From assembly GCF_002878395.1 (NCBI RefSeq), contig NC_061116.1:121920757-121984756 (forward strand): a stretch of 64,000 nucleotides of DNA. Reading direction: 5' to 3'. The stretch comes from Capsicum annuum (lineage: Eukaryota; Streptophyta; Magnoliopsida; Solanales; Solanaceae). The notes below the pieces were generated by a model. It ran no database searches. It was given only the letters and a program-made list of their open reading frames with translations, and was not told where the DNA came from. The translations under genes and the position numbers were made by a program. This document shows, piece by piece, positions 12,301 to 21,539 of the stretch. Position 1 is the first letter of the stretch, and each line of letters begins with the position of its first letter.

Positions 12301-12490
12301 GGTAAATCATTATTTAAGCAAATTCTTTCTCTTTTAAGTTAGTTTAAGTAATCTTATATCGTAACTTGTGTTCGTGGGTCTTGAAATCCTAGTGATAAGT
12401 TATCAGTTTGATTATAAGATAATTGTGGAGAATTCGATTATGTTTCAAAATCCCCATCCGATTTGAGTCTTATTCAAGGATTAATGTTTT

Positions 12491-12504
12491 CAAGGGGGAG
12501 ATAT
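12491..12504 (+). promoter_or_regulatory. Polypurine tract of element A
   Basis: caagggggagatat directly precedes the TG of LTR A2. A G-rich purine run here is the expected plus-strand primer. Confidence 0.85.
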
Positions 12505-14559
12505 TGTTATATCCCATGCTTTTGACTAACTGTGAAACTAACGACTCATCACTCTAGTCGTTTAGTCTCCTTACGAGTCATATAATGCAGTCATAACCAA
12601 GATAATGTGCAATGATTGAATTTTCTGGTCACTTAACAACTCGACCCTAGGAGTCATCACTACTGTTACAAGTCGTAAGGTCAGCAGTGTTGGTTCTCTA
12701 AGTTTCTCCCCAAGCTAAAAGAGGTTGCTACAAGTCGTAATAAGATGTTACAAGTCATAAGATACACTCCTATCCAGACCAGTACATACTTTCTTAGATT
12801 CTACCAAGGTTACGAGTTGTTAGGTCCACTTGTAACTAGATGATACGATTCATGAGATGACTCATGAGGACTGACAGTCAAATTTATATTAGTTCAATTG
12901 AGGGTCCTTTTGGTCTTTTATCTACTTAAAACTTACAACCCATGGCTTATAACTTAAGAGAGGCATTATTTTCCTCTGCTCATAGTTAATTAACAACATT
13001 CTTTCTTCTCTATTTATCAAGAACATCAAAGATAGGGTTTCTCACACAAGAACATCACTCAAGTCTCTAAGTTAAAGATCTCTTTACAAGTTAAGTAAAT
13101 CCAAGTAATGTGAAGTTTCAAATGAGGATATTCTTTTATCCTTGTGCCCCAAAAGCTCAATCTTTAAAGTTGAATTTACATGTTTTCAATTAGGGTTCAT
13201 GCCCAAGTTCTCATTTTTTCAATTATAACATTATCATTTGATTGAAGGATTTAAATGCATAAGAGTTTCCATCTATTAATGTTTTGAATTGATGGCTAGT
13301 ATAATTTGAATTTCATTAGTTAGACTTGAGTTTTGATGAAAGTTTTCTATGTAAGTGTTGAGCATGATATTTTGTTATAAGCTCAAAGAAAGAAAGTATG
13401 AATTTTAAGGCTTAAGAATAAGCACCGAGTTTGAAAGAAACCTAAACTCTAAGCTTCAGTCATATGTATTACAACATGATTAAATTTCAATTAGATCTTT
13501 TCATATAAGATAAAGATAGGAAATTTGCAATTATTCTTTCTGAATATGATTTTAGTAAAGAGCAGCATAACTGGTTTTTAATCTATAAAGCCTTATGTTA
13601 TTTTTAGGTAGATTTATTAAGTATGAGCATATATGTATTCTGGGAGAAGTATTTTGAACCAAGAAGGGAATGTGGATGAACGTATCCTAAATTCCCAAAA
13701 ACTATGAGGCATCGTAGGTTTAAGTCCCAATATGGATTAAGTTTAGTGATCACATAAGTAAGGTTCTATTCTGGGGGAAAGGATAGGACAACTCTCCTCA
13801 ATATGTGTAAGACATTGGACTCCATGATAACTCACATGGTTTATGTCGGTTAGAAGAATCTCGCACAAGAAAAAACTAAAAGCAAAGATTTTAGAAACTA
13901 AGTGTAATGACTCACTCAGTTTATTCAGTATGCTTTATTTTTCATGTTTTATGATAGTACAACTTTCAGTTTTACTCAAGTCCAAGTTGAGTCCTCTACA
14001 CTTAGTATGCATTGGTTTGAAAGAATATTTATATATTTGATTTCTGCTTAAATTGTGAATTCACCCCTAAATACTCAGTATATTCCAAAGTACTAACCCA
14101 CACATATATGTCTATGTGCTACATTGTTTTAGAATGTAGGTTCTGGTGCTCGTTCCTAGTAGAAAAATTGATCACGGGCATTACTTCCTATATCAAGAAA
14201 TTTGGTGAGTCCTTATCATCTGAGGACCCAACTCATCAGATTCTTAGTTGTTAATGCAAGTTACTTTAGTTACTTAATTTTAGATTTCATCTGGGTCAAC
14301 TGGGGTCTTTCCTAGTGGCTCTTTAGTTAGTAGTAGAGGCTTTTCAGCTTGCATACCTTTTTAGTTTAAAAATTTTATTGGAGCTTTCAAGTTTCAAATT
14401 TAGAACAAGATTTAATGTTGTTTCCTTCCATAATTCTATGCATGTGTTACTTAAATTTCCATAAAAGTTTCGGACAATACAAATGTCAAATGTTATCTTG
14501 GGACTCCTTGTAGTCTTTGGCACCGTGTGACATCCAGGGGGTACTCCCGAATTATTACA
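12505..14559 (+). repeat. LTR A2 (middle LTR of the array)
   Basis: It begins tgttatatcccatgc and ends attattaca, homologous along its length to 5394-7465 with many substitutions and small indels. It is followed not by flanking DNA but by aactttgtagaag..., a second copy of the internal region. Confidence 0.9.
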
Positions 14560-15342
14560 AACTTTGTAGAAGATCCTAAGGTTTTAAAGAGTCTAGGGAG
14601 TCAGATAAGCCATGTTACGTAGAGTCCTGACCATGAGTGTAAATCATGCCATATTTAACAGCAAGAGGCTCCGGAACGAGTTAACAATCATCCTTTCTTT
14701 CATGATCTATCGTGCTTGAAATTTTCACTGACTTTTCTAATTAATGCTTTCACGTGATAGAATATGCCTACATGTTAAGATTACACCCTTAGAAATGATG
14801 GTCAACCACCATTTCATGCATATCCTCTAAATGAAAATATCTCTATTGTTGAATTTTAGATTGTCTTTCAAGCGTTAGCCCAAGCTATGAATGCTAATGT
14901 TCAGGAAAACCAACAGGCAGCAGTCCCACTTTAGTAAAATGATAAATTAGCTATAGCCAGGATTTGGGACCTGAGTTCCCTGAGTCAAATATGGATGAGG
15001 ATCCACAACTCTTTATTGATGAGGTGAGAAAGATTACTTAGATCATGCATGTTATGGAAGATTAGAGTGTGGAATTGGCATCTTATTGGTCGAAGGATGT
15101 TGCTTGTGACTGGGTTATTATGTGGAAGGATGGTAGTGGTAAAACTGCAGCTCCTAAAAGTTGGCAGGTATTTCAGAGTACTTTTCTTGACAGGTTATTT
15201 CCTTATGAGATAAGGGAGGCCAAGGTGGAGGAGTTTATGAATATGAAGCACGGTTTAATACAGTGAAGGAATACTACCTTAAGTTCACTCATCTAGATAA
15301 GTATGCCCCAAAATTGTTATCTGACTCTAAACCTCATATAAG
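14560..15342 (+). pseudogene. Second, truncated internal copy of element A (PBS region and 5' gag)
   Basis: Sequence homologous to 7466-8270. The gag start recurs at 14764 (MPTC...). A clean 65-codon open stretch at 15069-15266 reads DVACDWVIMWKDGSGKTAAP and then FQSTFLDRLFPYEIREAKVE, a standard chromovirus gag segment better preserved than the first copy. Near 15340 the sequence leaves gag (after ...ataagcaaaa) and enters mid-LTR sequence (attattttcctct), so the rest of gag-pol and about 470 bp of the next LTR are deleted. Confidence 0.85.
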
Positions 15343-16941
15343 CAAAATTATTATTTTCCTCTATTTATAGTCAATTAACAACATTCTTTCTCTTCTCTCA
15401 AAAACGTCAAAGATAGGGTTTCTCTCACAAGAACATCTCAAGTCTCTAAGTTTGGGATCTCTTTATATGTCAAGTAGATCTAGCTATGTGGAGCTTCAAA
15501 CAAGGATAATATTTCATCCTTATGCCCGAAAACCTCGATCTTTAAAGTTGAATTTATATGTTTTCAATTAGGTTTCATTCCTAATTTCTCATCTTTTGAA
15601 TTATAATATTATCATATGATTGAATGATTTTAGTTCATAAGAGTTCCCTCTATTCATGTTTTGAATTGCAAGATGGCTATTATGATTTGAATTTTATTGG
15701 TTTGACTTAAAGTTTGATGAAAGTTTGCTATGTAAGTGTTTAACATGATATTTTATTATAAGCTCTATGAAAGAAAGTATGAATTTTAAGGCTTAAGAAT
15801 ATGCACTGAGTTTACAAGAAACCTAAGCTCTAAGCTTCAATTATATGTATTACAGCATGATTAAAGTTCAATTTGATCTTTTCATTTAAGATAAGATATG
15901 AAATCCACAAGTGTTCCTTCTATATATGATTTAAGTAAAGAGCAGCATAACAAGTTTTCAATCTATAAAACCTTATGCTATTTTAAGGTGGATTTCTTAA
16001 GTATGAGCCTCTATGTATTTTGGGAGTAGTATTTAGCACCGAGAATGGAACGTGGATGAGCGTATCCTAAAATCCTAGAAACTATGAGCCATTATAGGTT
16101 TAAGTCCCAGTATGGATTAATTTCAGTTATCACTTAAGTTAAGGTTCTATTCTGATGGCAAGGATAGGATAGTTTTCCCTAACATGGATAAGACATTGGA
16201 CTCAATGATAGCTCACATGGTTTATGTCAGCTAAAAGAATCTCCCACAAGAAAAAAATTAAAAGCAAAGATTTTAGAAACTAAGTGTAATGACTCACTAA
16301 ATTTATTGAATATGCTTTATTACTCATGTTTTATGATCGTACAACTTTCAGTTTTACTCAAGTCCAAGGTGAGTCCTCCATACTTAGCATGCATTAGTTT
16401 GAAAACATATTTATATACTTGGTTTCAGCTTAAATTGTGCATTCACCCCCATATACTCAGTATATTCCAAAGTACTGACCCACACATATATGTCTATGTG
16501 CTACATTGTTTTATAATGTAAGTTCTGGTGCTCGTTTCCAGCAACATGATTAATGATGGGCATCACTTCCTGCATCAAACAATTTGGTAACTCCTAATAG
16601 TCTGAGGACCCAGCTTATTAGATTCTTTGTTGTTAATGCAGGTTACTTCAGTTACTTAATTTCAGATTTTATCCAGGTCATCTGGGGTCTATCCCATTGG
16701 CTCTCTAGTTAGTAGTAGAGCCTTGTCAGACTATGTACCTTTTTAGTTTAAAGAGTTTATTTGAGATTTCAAGTTTCAAGTTGATAACAAGATTTAAAGT
16801 GGTTTTCTTCCATATTTGTATGCATGTGTTACTTAACTTTCTATAAGAATTTCAAACCATGTAGATGTCAAGAGTTAGTGTAGGACTACTCGTATCCTTA
16901 GGAACCATGTGACGTCCAGAGGTTATTCCTGGGTTGTTACA
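15343..16941 (+). repeat. LTR A3 (5'-truncated third LTR)
   Basis: Homologous to LTR A1 from about 5867 to its end. It ends gggttgttaca at 16941, followed by tcaca. It lacks the first ~470 bp of the LTR. Confidence 0.88.
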
Positions 16942-16946
16942 TCACA
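16942..16946. repeat. Right target-site repeat of array A (tcaca)
   Basis: Directly follows the last ttaca of LTR A3 and differs by one base from tcata at 5389-5393. Confidence 0.6.
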
Positions 16947-17289
16947 TGGGTCTGGTCTTATAAATAACTTTGTTTCTTTTTATAATAGGGCCTTTGAGCC
17001 CACACACTTTTAGTTAACAAATATTAATAAAGTTTTATTTTTAAACTGTCTATGTCACTAGTAAACAAGTCTTGATTTTTTTGGGAACCCCAAGGATATC
17101 CACAATCTCTTCCACAGTCTCTGTCTTTGGGTGAGCAATTTTGTGGTAACCTACTCACTTTACAGTAGCTTTCAAACCACTTAAGAGATATAAATTGTAC
17201 TAGGCAAGCCCCATAAAAATAACCATGAGATTTGTGATTTTCGTCTCTGATAGAACATGAACCAGGTCCTTCACCACTAATGGTTCACA

Positions 17290-17636
17290 AAAGTACATGA
17301 AGTTAAGATGAATCTATTTTCTTTCCAATTTTTATTCACACCAATAATGTGCCCCTTTTGCTATTTTTGGAAGATGCTTCCTCCCTGGAAAGCTTTGAGT
17401 TCCATTTTTTCGGTCATATGCTTTGAGCAACCACTATTCATATATCATTTTTGATTGCATCCTCTCAGTCCCACAATATATAAAGTTACTAATTAGATTT
17501 AGGAACCTAAATTCATTTGGGTTTACTTTGATAAATGAAGGGATGAATCAGTCTTCTTCATGTCCAAGATGGAAATTTTGACTTTTCATTCTTGGACCAG
17601 GTTTCCATTTACCCCTCTTATTTTAGTTGATCTTTG
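17290..17636 (-). pseudogene. Copia protease-region fragment
   Basis: On the minus strand 17441-17412 encodes MNSGCSKHMT, matching the Ty1/copia protease box (DSGCSKHMT) except that the catalytic Asp is Asn. It is followed by AFQGGSIFQ and HIIGVNKNW, resembling the GG...G.GKIIGVGK stretch after the box. A stop lies between them. Sequence below 17290 to about 16947 is weakly readable and could be the pre-integrase region, but I cannot identify motifs there. Confidence 0.65.
17632..17636. repeat. Left target-site duplication CTTTG of solo LTR
   Basis: ctttg at 17632-17636 is repeated at 19641-19645, flanking the solo LTR. Removing the LTR and one copy rejoins the copia sequence. Confidence 0.7.
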
Positions 17637-19640
17637 TCTAACACCCTAGAAGTACCATGATCCTATCTCAGACTTGGAATAGAAAATGGCATAAAATCTA
17701 ACTTTATCATAGAATAACTCACTCCATGAGTCGTGGAGTAAGGCCACGAGTAGGTAGCCCAACAAATAATTTAGTCCTACTACTCACAACTCAAACCATG
17801 AGTTGTAATTTTCTTAGTACAAATTATGGTGAGACTCATTTTGAGCAATAAAATCAAAATTCTAGAAAAGGTGAAAAATTTCCTTAGGGGTAATGAGTTC
17901 ATTTCACAACTCTTATGTTAGTTCCACGAGTCATCGATGTCACTCTTGGCCAATCTACCCAAAGACCTTGTAGGACACCATGACTTATCATATCAATTAT
18001 GGTAGACACCATGGATAGTTCGAAGACTCAAGGATCAGATTGTCTAGAATTCAAATGGGTTTCATAGGAGTATTTTCATACTTTCCCGCCTTTATAACTC
18101 CTATACTACATTATTTAGATTATTGTAAGAGGGATTATAAAGGGTTAGTCGACATTTTCCCCCATAACCATCAGAAACACATAGAACGAAAATCACAACA
18201 TGATTAAACTCTCTCAAGGAAGGCTTAGGGTTCCTACCCCAAAACTTCAAAAGATTCAAGTTCTTAGTATACGATCTTAGACTAAGGTATGTGGGATTTA
18301 GACAATTGGTATCCTTTCACCTTTTTGTATATGGGATTTCAACAAATGGTATGCTTTCACCATTGTGTCCTAAAATAACTTTGAAAATTCCAGTTTCTCC
18401 ATGAATGATGATTTAGGGTCCATACTCAATTTATGTTTTCCATTAAATTTTAGTCTTCTCATGATTTATACATTTGTTATGACTTGTTTTTCATAATTTT
18501 ACATCCAGTATGACATAATCCTATGTGAATTTAATACTATTATGATTTTGAATAGATCCATGTATCTCAGCTATGTTTTCAAAGCATGTTTTAGATTCTT
18601 AGAGTTTTGGTATGAACAAGCATGGTTAGTTTTCAATATATAGAATTTCAAAAATCATTCTGATTAAATAGGTTTTGGCCAGTTCTTAGAACAACAGCTT
18701 TATATGAGTTATTAATATATTATTATTTGGGGAGTAATACTTAGCATCGAGTAGGACTAGGGTTCTAGCTTGACTTAATTTTAGAATTACGTCCCATTGT
18801 AGATTCATTTAGCCCCTCAGTTAGCCATCAATTTAGTAATCACATTGGATATTTCTTTATATCCTGGAAAGGTATATTGAATTCTCTTGACCGGGCATGT
18901 AAGATGAATTCCACATTAGCTCACTTGATTTATGTCAATTAATAGACTCCCCCATACGTTCAATCACTTATGTATTAGCCATACTTTTAGATATTTATGT
19001 ATTGTTATTGATTCTGGATTTTACTTTGGTATTTTAGTATACATGCCTTGGGTCAATGCACCATAGTTCATCATGTTCCTTAGTTTTTCACTCAGTTTGC
19101 ATCTAGTACAACATATCAGTATTTTTAGTATGTCTCAATTTATATTAATATTTGCACATCTCATATGTTTAATACATTAAAGTACTAATCGCATAATTTC
19201 TTTATAATGTATCATCTTGTAATATAGGTTTAGGCGCTCAGTATTAAGACACAGTTAGCATGTACCTATGACACATTAGCGACTAATAGTAGTGAGTCCT
19301 CACTATCCAAGGACAAGTATTCATTATGTTCTTTAGTGTTTACAGTTTGAGTATTTAGAGTTAGTTAGGGACTTATCCTAGCAGCTCATTAGTAGTAGAG
19401 GCTTTCATACATGAAATTAGATATTTCAACTTATTTTGGTTTTGGTAATATCATTTAGATTTAATTTTTTTCTTAGATATTTCTTAGATTTTTTTTGATT
19501 TTTCATTTAAAGTCAGTTTAATTTTCACTCAATCTTATTGATATCTAGATTCTCTAGTATTACATGTCATGGATTAGCTTAGAGTTACTTGTGGCTCTAA
19601 GCACTGTGTTACGTGCAGGGTATAGTTTTAGTTAGTGACA
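17637..19640 (+). repeat. Solo gypsy LTR (~2.0 kb) inserted in the copia element
   Basis: No pol sequence lies inside. The stretch has the look of other chromovirus LTRs here: a palindromic ccatgagtcgtgg-type motif cluster at about 17730-17940, a block at 18725-18960 resembling part of LTR A (age-decayed 'acttagcatcgag', 'gctcacttgatttatgtc'), and an end gtgaca at 19635-19640. It is bounded by ctttg on both sides. A solo LTR arises by recombination between the two LTRs of a full element. The first two bases of the LTR (expected TG) overlap or are altered at the duplication, so the exact left end may be 17635 or 17637. Confidence 0.72.
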
Positions 19641-19645
19641 CTTTG
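19641..19645. repeat. Right target-site duplication CTTTG of solo LTR
   Basis: Matches 17632-17636 exactly; directly follows gtgaca. Confidence 0.7.
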
Positions 19646-19675
19646 ATTCTTCTGGACACCATAAATTTTTGTTTG

Positions 19676-19717
19676 ACAAGAACCTTTATAATGACCATTT
19701 TGACTACAGTTAATACA
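19676..19717 (-). pseudogene. Copia gag CCHC zinc knuckle
   Basis: The minus strand encodes CINCSQNGHYKGSC, a perfect C-X2-C-X4-H-X4-C nucleocapsid knuckle that binds element RNA. It sits just upstream of the solo LTR insertion and is in the expected order between gag and protease. Confidence 0.85.
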
Positions 19718-19959
19718 TACCCAGTAATCATAATTTAAAACCAACCCCTGCTTTAAAACAAGGATGCATTTTATTCAAGTGAGCTAAAGCTTCTGAAGAT
19801 GCATTCCAACAAAGAGATTTCTCAAGTTCAGCCTTATTCCTAATTAGGTTCTCCTATTATTCCCTATTATGTTCAAAAGAGGAAGTGAGATCCGGTCTAA
19901 CCATAGTTTTTCTTCAAGATCAAACTCAATGACAAACACTTTATCTTTCCTTTATAACA

Positions 19960-20880
19960 ACTATTAGAGTTGTTCTTGAGTTTATCATTAAGCATAGAAT
20001 TTTCGAAGACATCTTTTTAACTTTTTCCTCCAGTTCAACAATTTTTGAACAATAATACTCTACCTACTTTAGATTTACATCCATCAATTAATGATTCCTT
20101 TTCATTTATGAGACGCTGATATGCATTAATTAACACATTTTCAAGTGACCTGAACTCTTTTTGAGAATAAGCTTTTAGATTCTATTGAACCTCAAGAAAG
20201 CTTACCTCATCATTATCTAATTTGGCTATGAGAGAAAATAAGGAATCAAATTTTGAGGGTTCGACATCCACACAAGCATGGAGGTATCCTCTAGCTCATC
20301 TTCACCTACTGATTGGCTGAATGTGTCTCCCGATGTAGCCAAAGCATTTTAACAAGATTGTTAGTTGTTTCTCTCTTCTTGAACTTTCCAAGGACTTGGT
20401 TCCTATTGTGAACTCTCTTAGAGAAATTTTCTTGCAATAATCTTGAATTGTTTCACTTTTTTCTTATTGTGAACCCTCTCAGAGAAATTTTTCTTGTAGT
20501 AATCTTGAATAGTTTAAATTTTTTTATTCTTAAAGATCTCATACTGAGTGGTAAGAATCTTTATATTAGACCGATTGAATTGACTTGTTCCTCCAAGAGT
20601 CATTTAAAAATATTTCTAGATCTCCAAGTTGTCTCAAAAACTGAGATCACATTATAATCATAAGGTCCAATGCAACACACAAGGAACTGCTTAGCCTTGA
20701 AGTTCTTCTCAACAGCTTTTCTATCAACATCATTGTATTCTTTCCTTGCCTTTGGCATAGATCTAATAATATCACATTCTATTATTGTCTTTGTAGGAAC
20801 ACGGGAACCATTGGAAATAATATCCTATAATTCATAATAATCAGTCTTGATGGAATCATGCTCACTTGTCATTCACCACC
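19960..20880 (-). pseudogene. Copia gag (UBN2-type) pseudogene
   Basis: Reading leftward from about 20880: MTSEHDSIKTDYYEL, then AVEKNFKAKQFLVCCIGPYD, corresponding to the UBN2/gag segment (family: ...KALQMIQCAIGPEEYNRIS). The next part has readable SMRSLRIKK and EEKVKKM segments; the latter lies in a charged, probably coiled-coil stretch at about 20070-19960. Stops and frameshifts occur throughout, and a short local duplication is visible around 20400-20520 (the gaaccctctcagagaaatttt-like block appears twice). It is a capsid-forming gag of a Ty1/copia element and is inactive. Confidence 0.72.
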
Positions 20881-20993
20881 TATAGTATTGTCTGTTGAAC
20901 ATGTGTGGTTTTGTAATTGATTGTTCTTCTTCCAAGTTCGATGGAGTAGCTATTATAAAAGATCCTTTCTAGATAACACCTTTCAGAATGAAC

Positions 20994-21009
20994 CTGCTCT
21001 AATACTAAT
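20994..21009 (-). promoter_or_regulatory. Copia primer binding site
   Basis: The minus strand reads attagtattagagcag, matching TTGGTATCAGAGCAG (tRNA-iMet type) with two changes, directly after an LTR end cttca. Confidence 0.7.
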
Positions 21010-21538
21010 TGAAGACTTGTACAAGTTAGCCATAATATTGGGAACCACCCCCTACTAGTTTCTACAACTAAGAACGAAAAGAAGATAAGCATCTAGTACA
21101 CACACACCCTGGTGGAACTATGGCCAAAGTTGATACGACACACTCCAACTTTATAAGGGTCCAATTACCCCTAAAACTCAATATTAGGGTTATTTGTCAC
21201 CCTTTTATGATGATGTAAAACCTTTATCACATAAAATGGGATCCACGTCAAAGGTGTTATGTCAGCTAAAAGGGTTAAAAAAGGGTGTCACATCAGCTAA
21301 AATTACAGTAAAATTTAGTTAGGGGGTGATAGGATCCCCGTGAAGTTAGAGTGTATCTTAGTAAATTTGGTCATAGTACTCAACAAAAAGTAAAGAAGAC
21401 AAGATGTTTATGTAGAAACCTCCTTGCTCAAGGGAGTAAATCCATGGACTACCCTAGTAGGATTTATCAACAACTTCACTAATCACCAAGCAATGTTCAG
21501 ATTACAAGGTGTTGCAACATCAAGATATTAATCCCTCA
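21010..21538 (-). repeat. Copia 5' LTR with nested MITE
   Basis: On the minus strand it begins tgagggattaatatc (21538) and ends gtcttca (21010), just before the PBS. Excluding the MITE at 21116-21378 the LTR is only about 265 bp, a normal size for copia. The outer end is set by the abutting gypsy LTR at 21540 and is less certain than the PBS-side end. The opposite LTR is not in the window. Confidence 0.6.
21116..21378. mobile_element. MITE (~263 bp) with ~37-bp imperfect terminal inverted repeats
   Basis: The left end actatggccaaagttgata (from 21117) and the right end, reverse complement actatgaccaaatttacta (from 21377), pair over about 37 bp with roughly 80% identity, continuing to the tccaactt/tctaactt block. 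The interior has no coding capacity. Small size, TIRs and no ORF define a MITE, moved by a DNA transposase in trans. I see no convincing target-site duplication, so the superfamily is left open. Confidence 0.8.
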
Positions 21539-21539
21539 C

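Larger units (their letters stand above)
5394..16941 (+). mobile_element. Chromovirus 'A' (Ty3/gypsy, Tekay/Del-like) as a three-LTR tandem array
   Basis: The array reads LTR (5394-7465), complete internal region (7466-12504), LTR (12505-14559), truncated internal region (14560 to about 15342), and a 5'-truncated LTR (about 15343-16941). LTRs begin tgttat and end ttaca. Only the outermost ends are flanked by a near-matching 5-bp repeat (tcata at 5389-5393, tcaca at 16942-16946). Both inner LTR ends run straight into internal sequence starting aactt. The C-terminal chromodomain in pol and LTRs of about 2 kb suggest the Tekay/Del chromovirus lineage. Such elements target heterochromatin through the chromodomain. 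By eye the LTRs differ at many positions, so the insertion is old. Confidence 0.85.
16947..21538 (-). mobile_element. Ty1/copia element, 5' part only, interrupted by a solo gypsy LTR
   Basis: Reading right to left: LTR (21538-21010) with a nested MITE, PBS (21009-20994), gag (about 20880-20000), CCHC knuckle (19717-19676), a solo gypsy LTR insertion (19640-17637), then the protease region (about 17636-17290). RT and integrase are not recognisable before the boundary with array A near 16946, so the 3' half is missing or unreadable. The assignment to copia rests on the gag UBN2-type domain, CCHC box and NSGCSKHMT protease box in order. Confidence 0.75.

Noticed and set aside
5394..16941. Array A as three independent insertions
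   Set aside because: The inner LTR ends are followed by internal sequence rather than target-site duplications.
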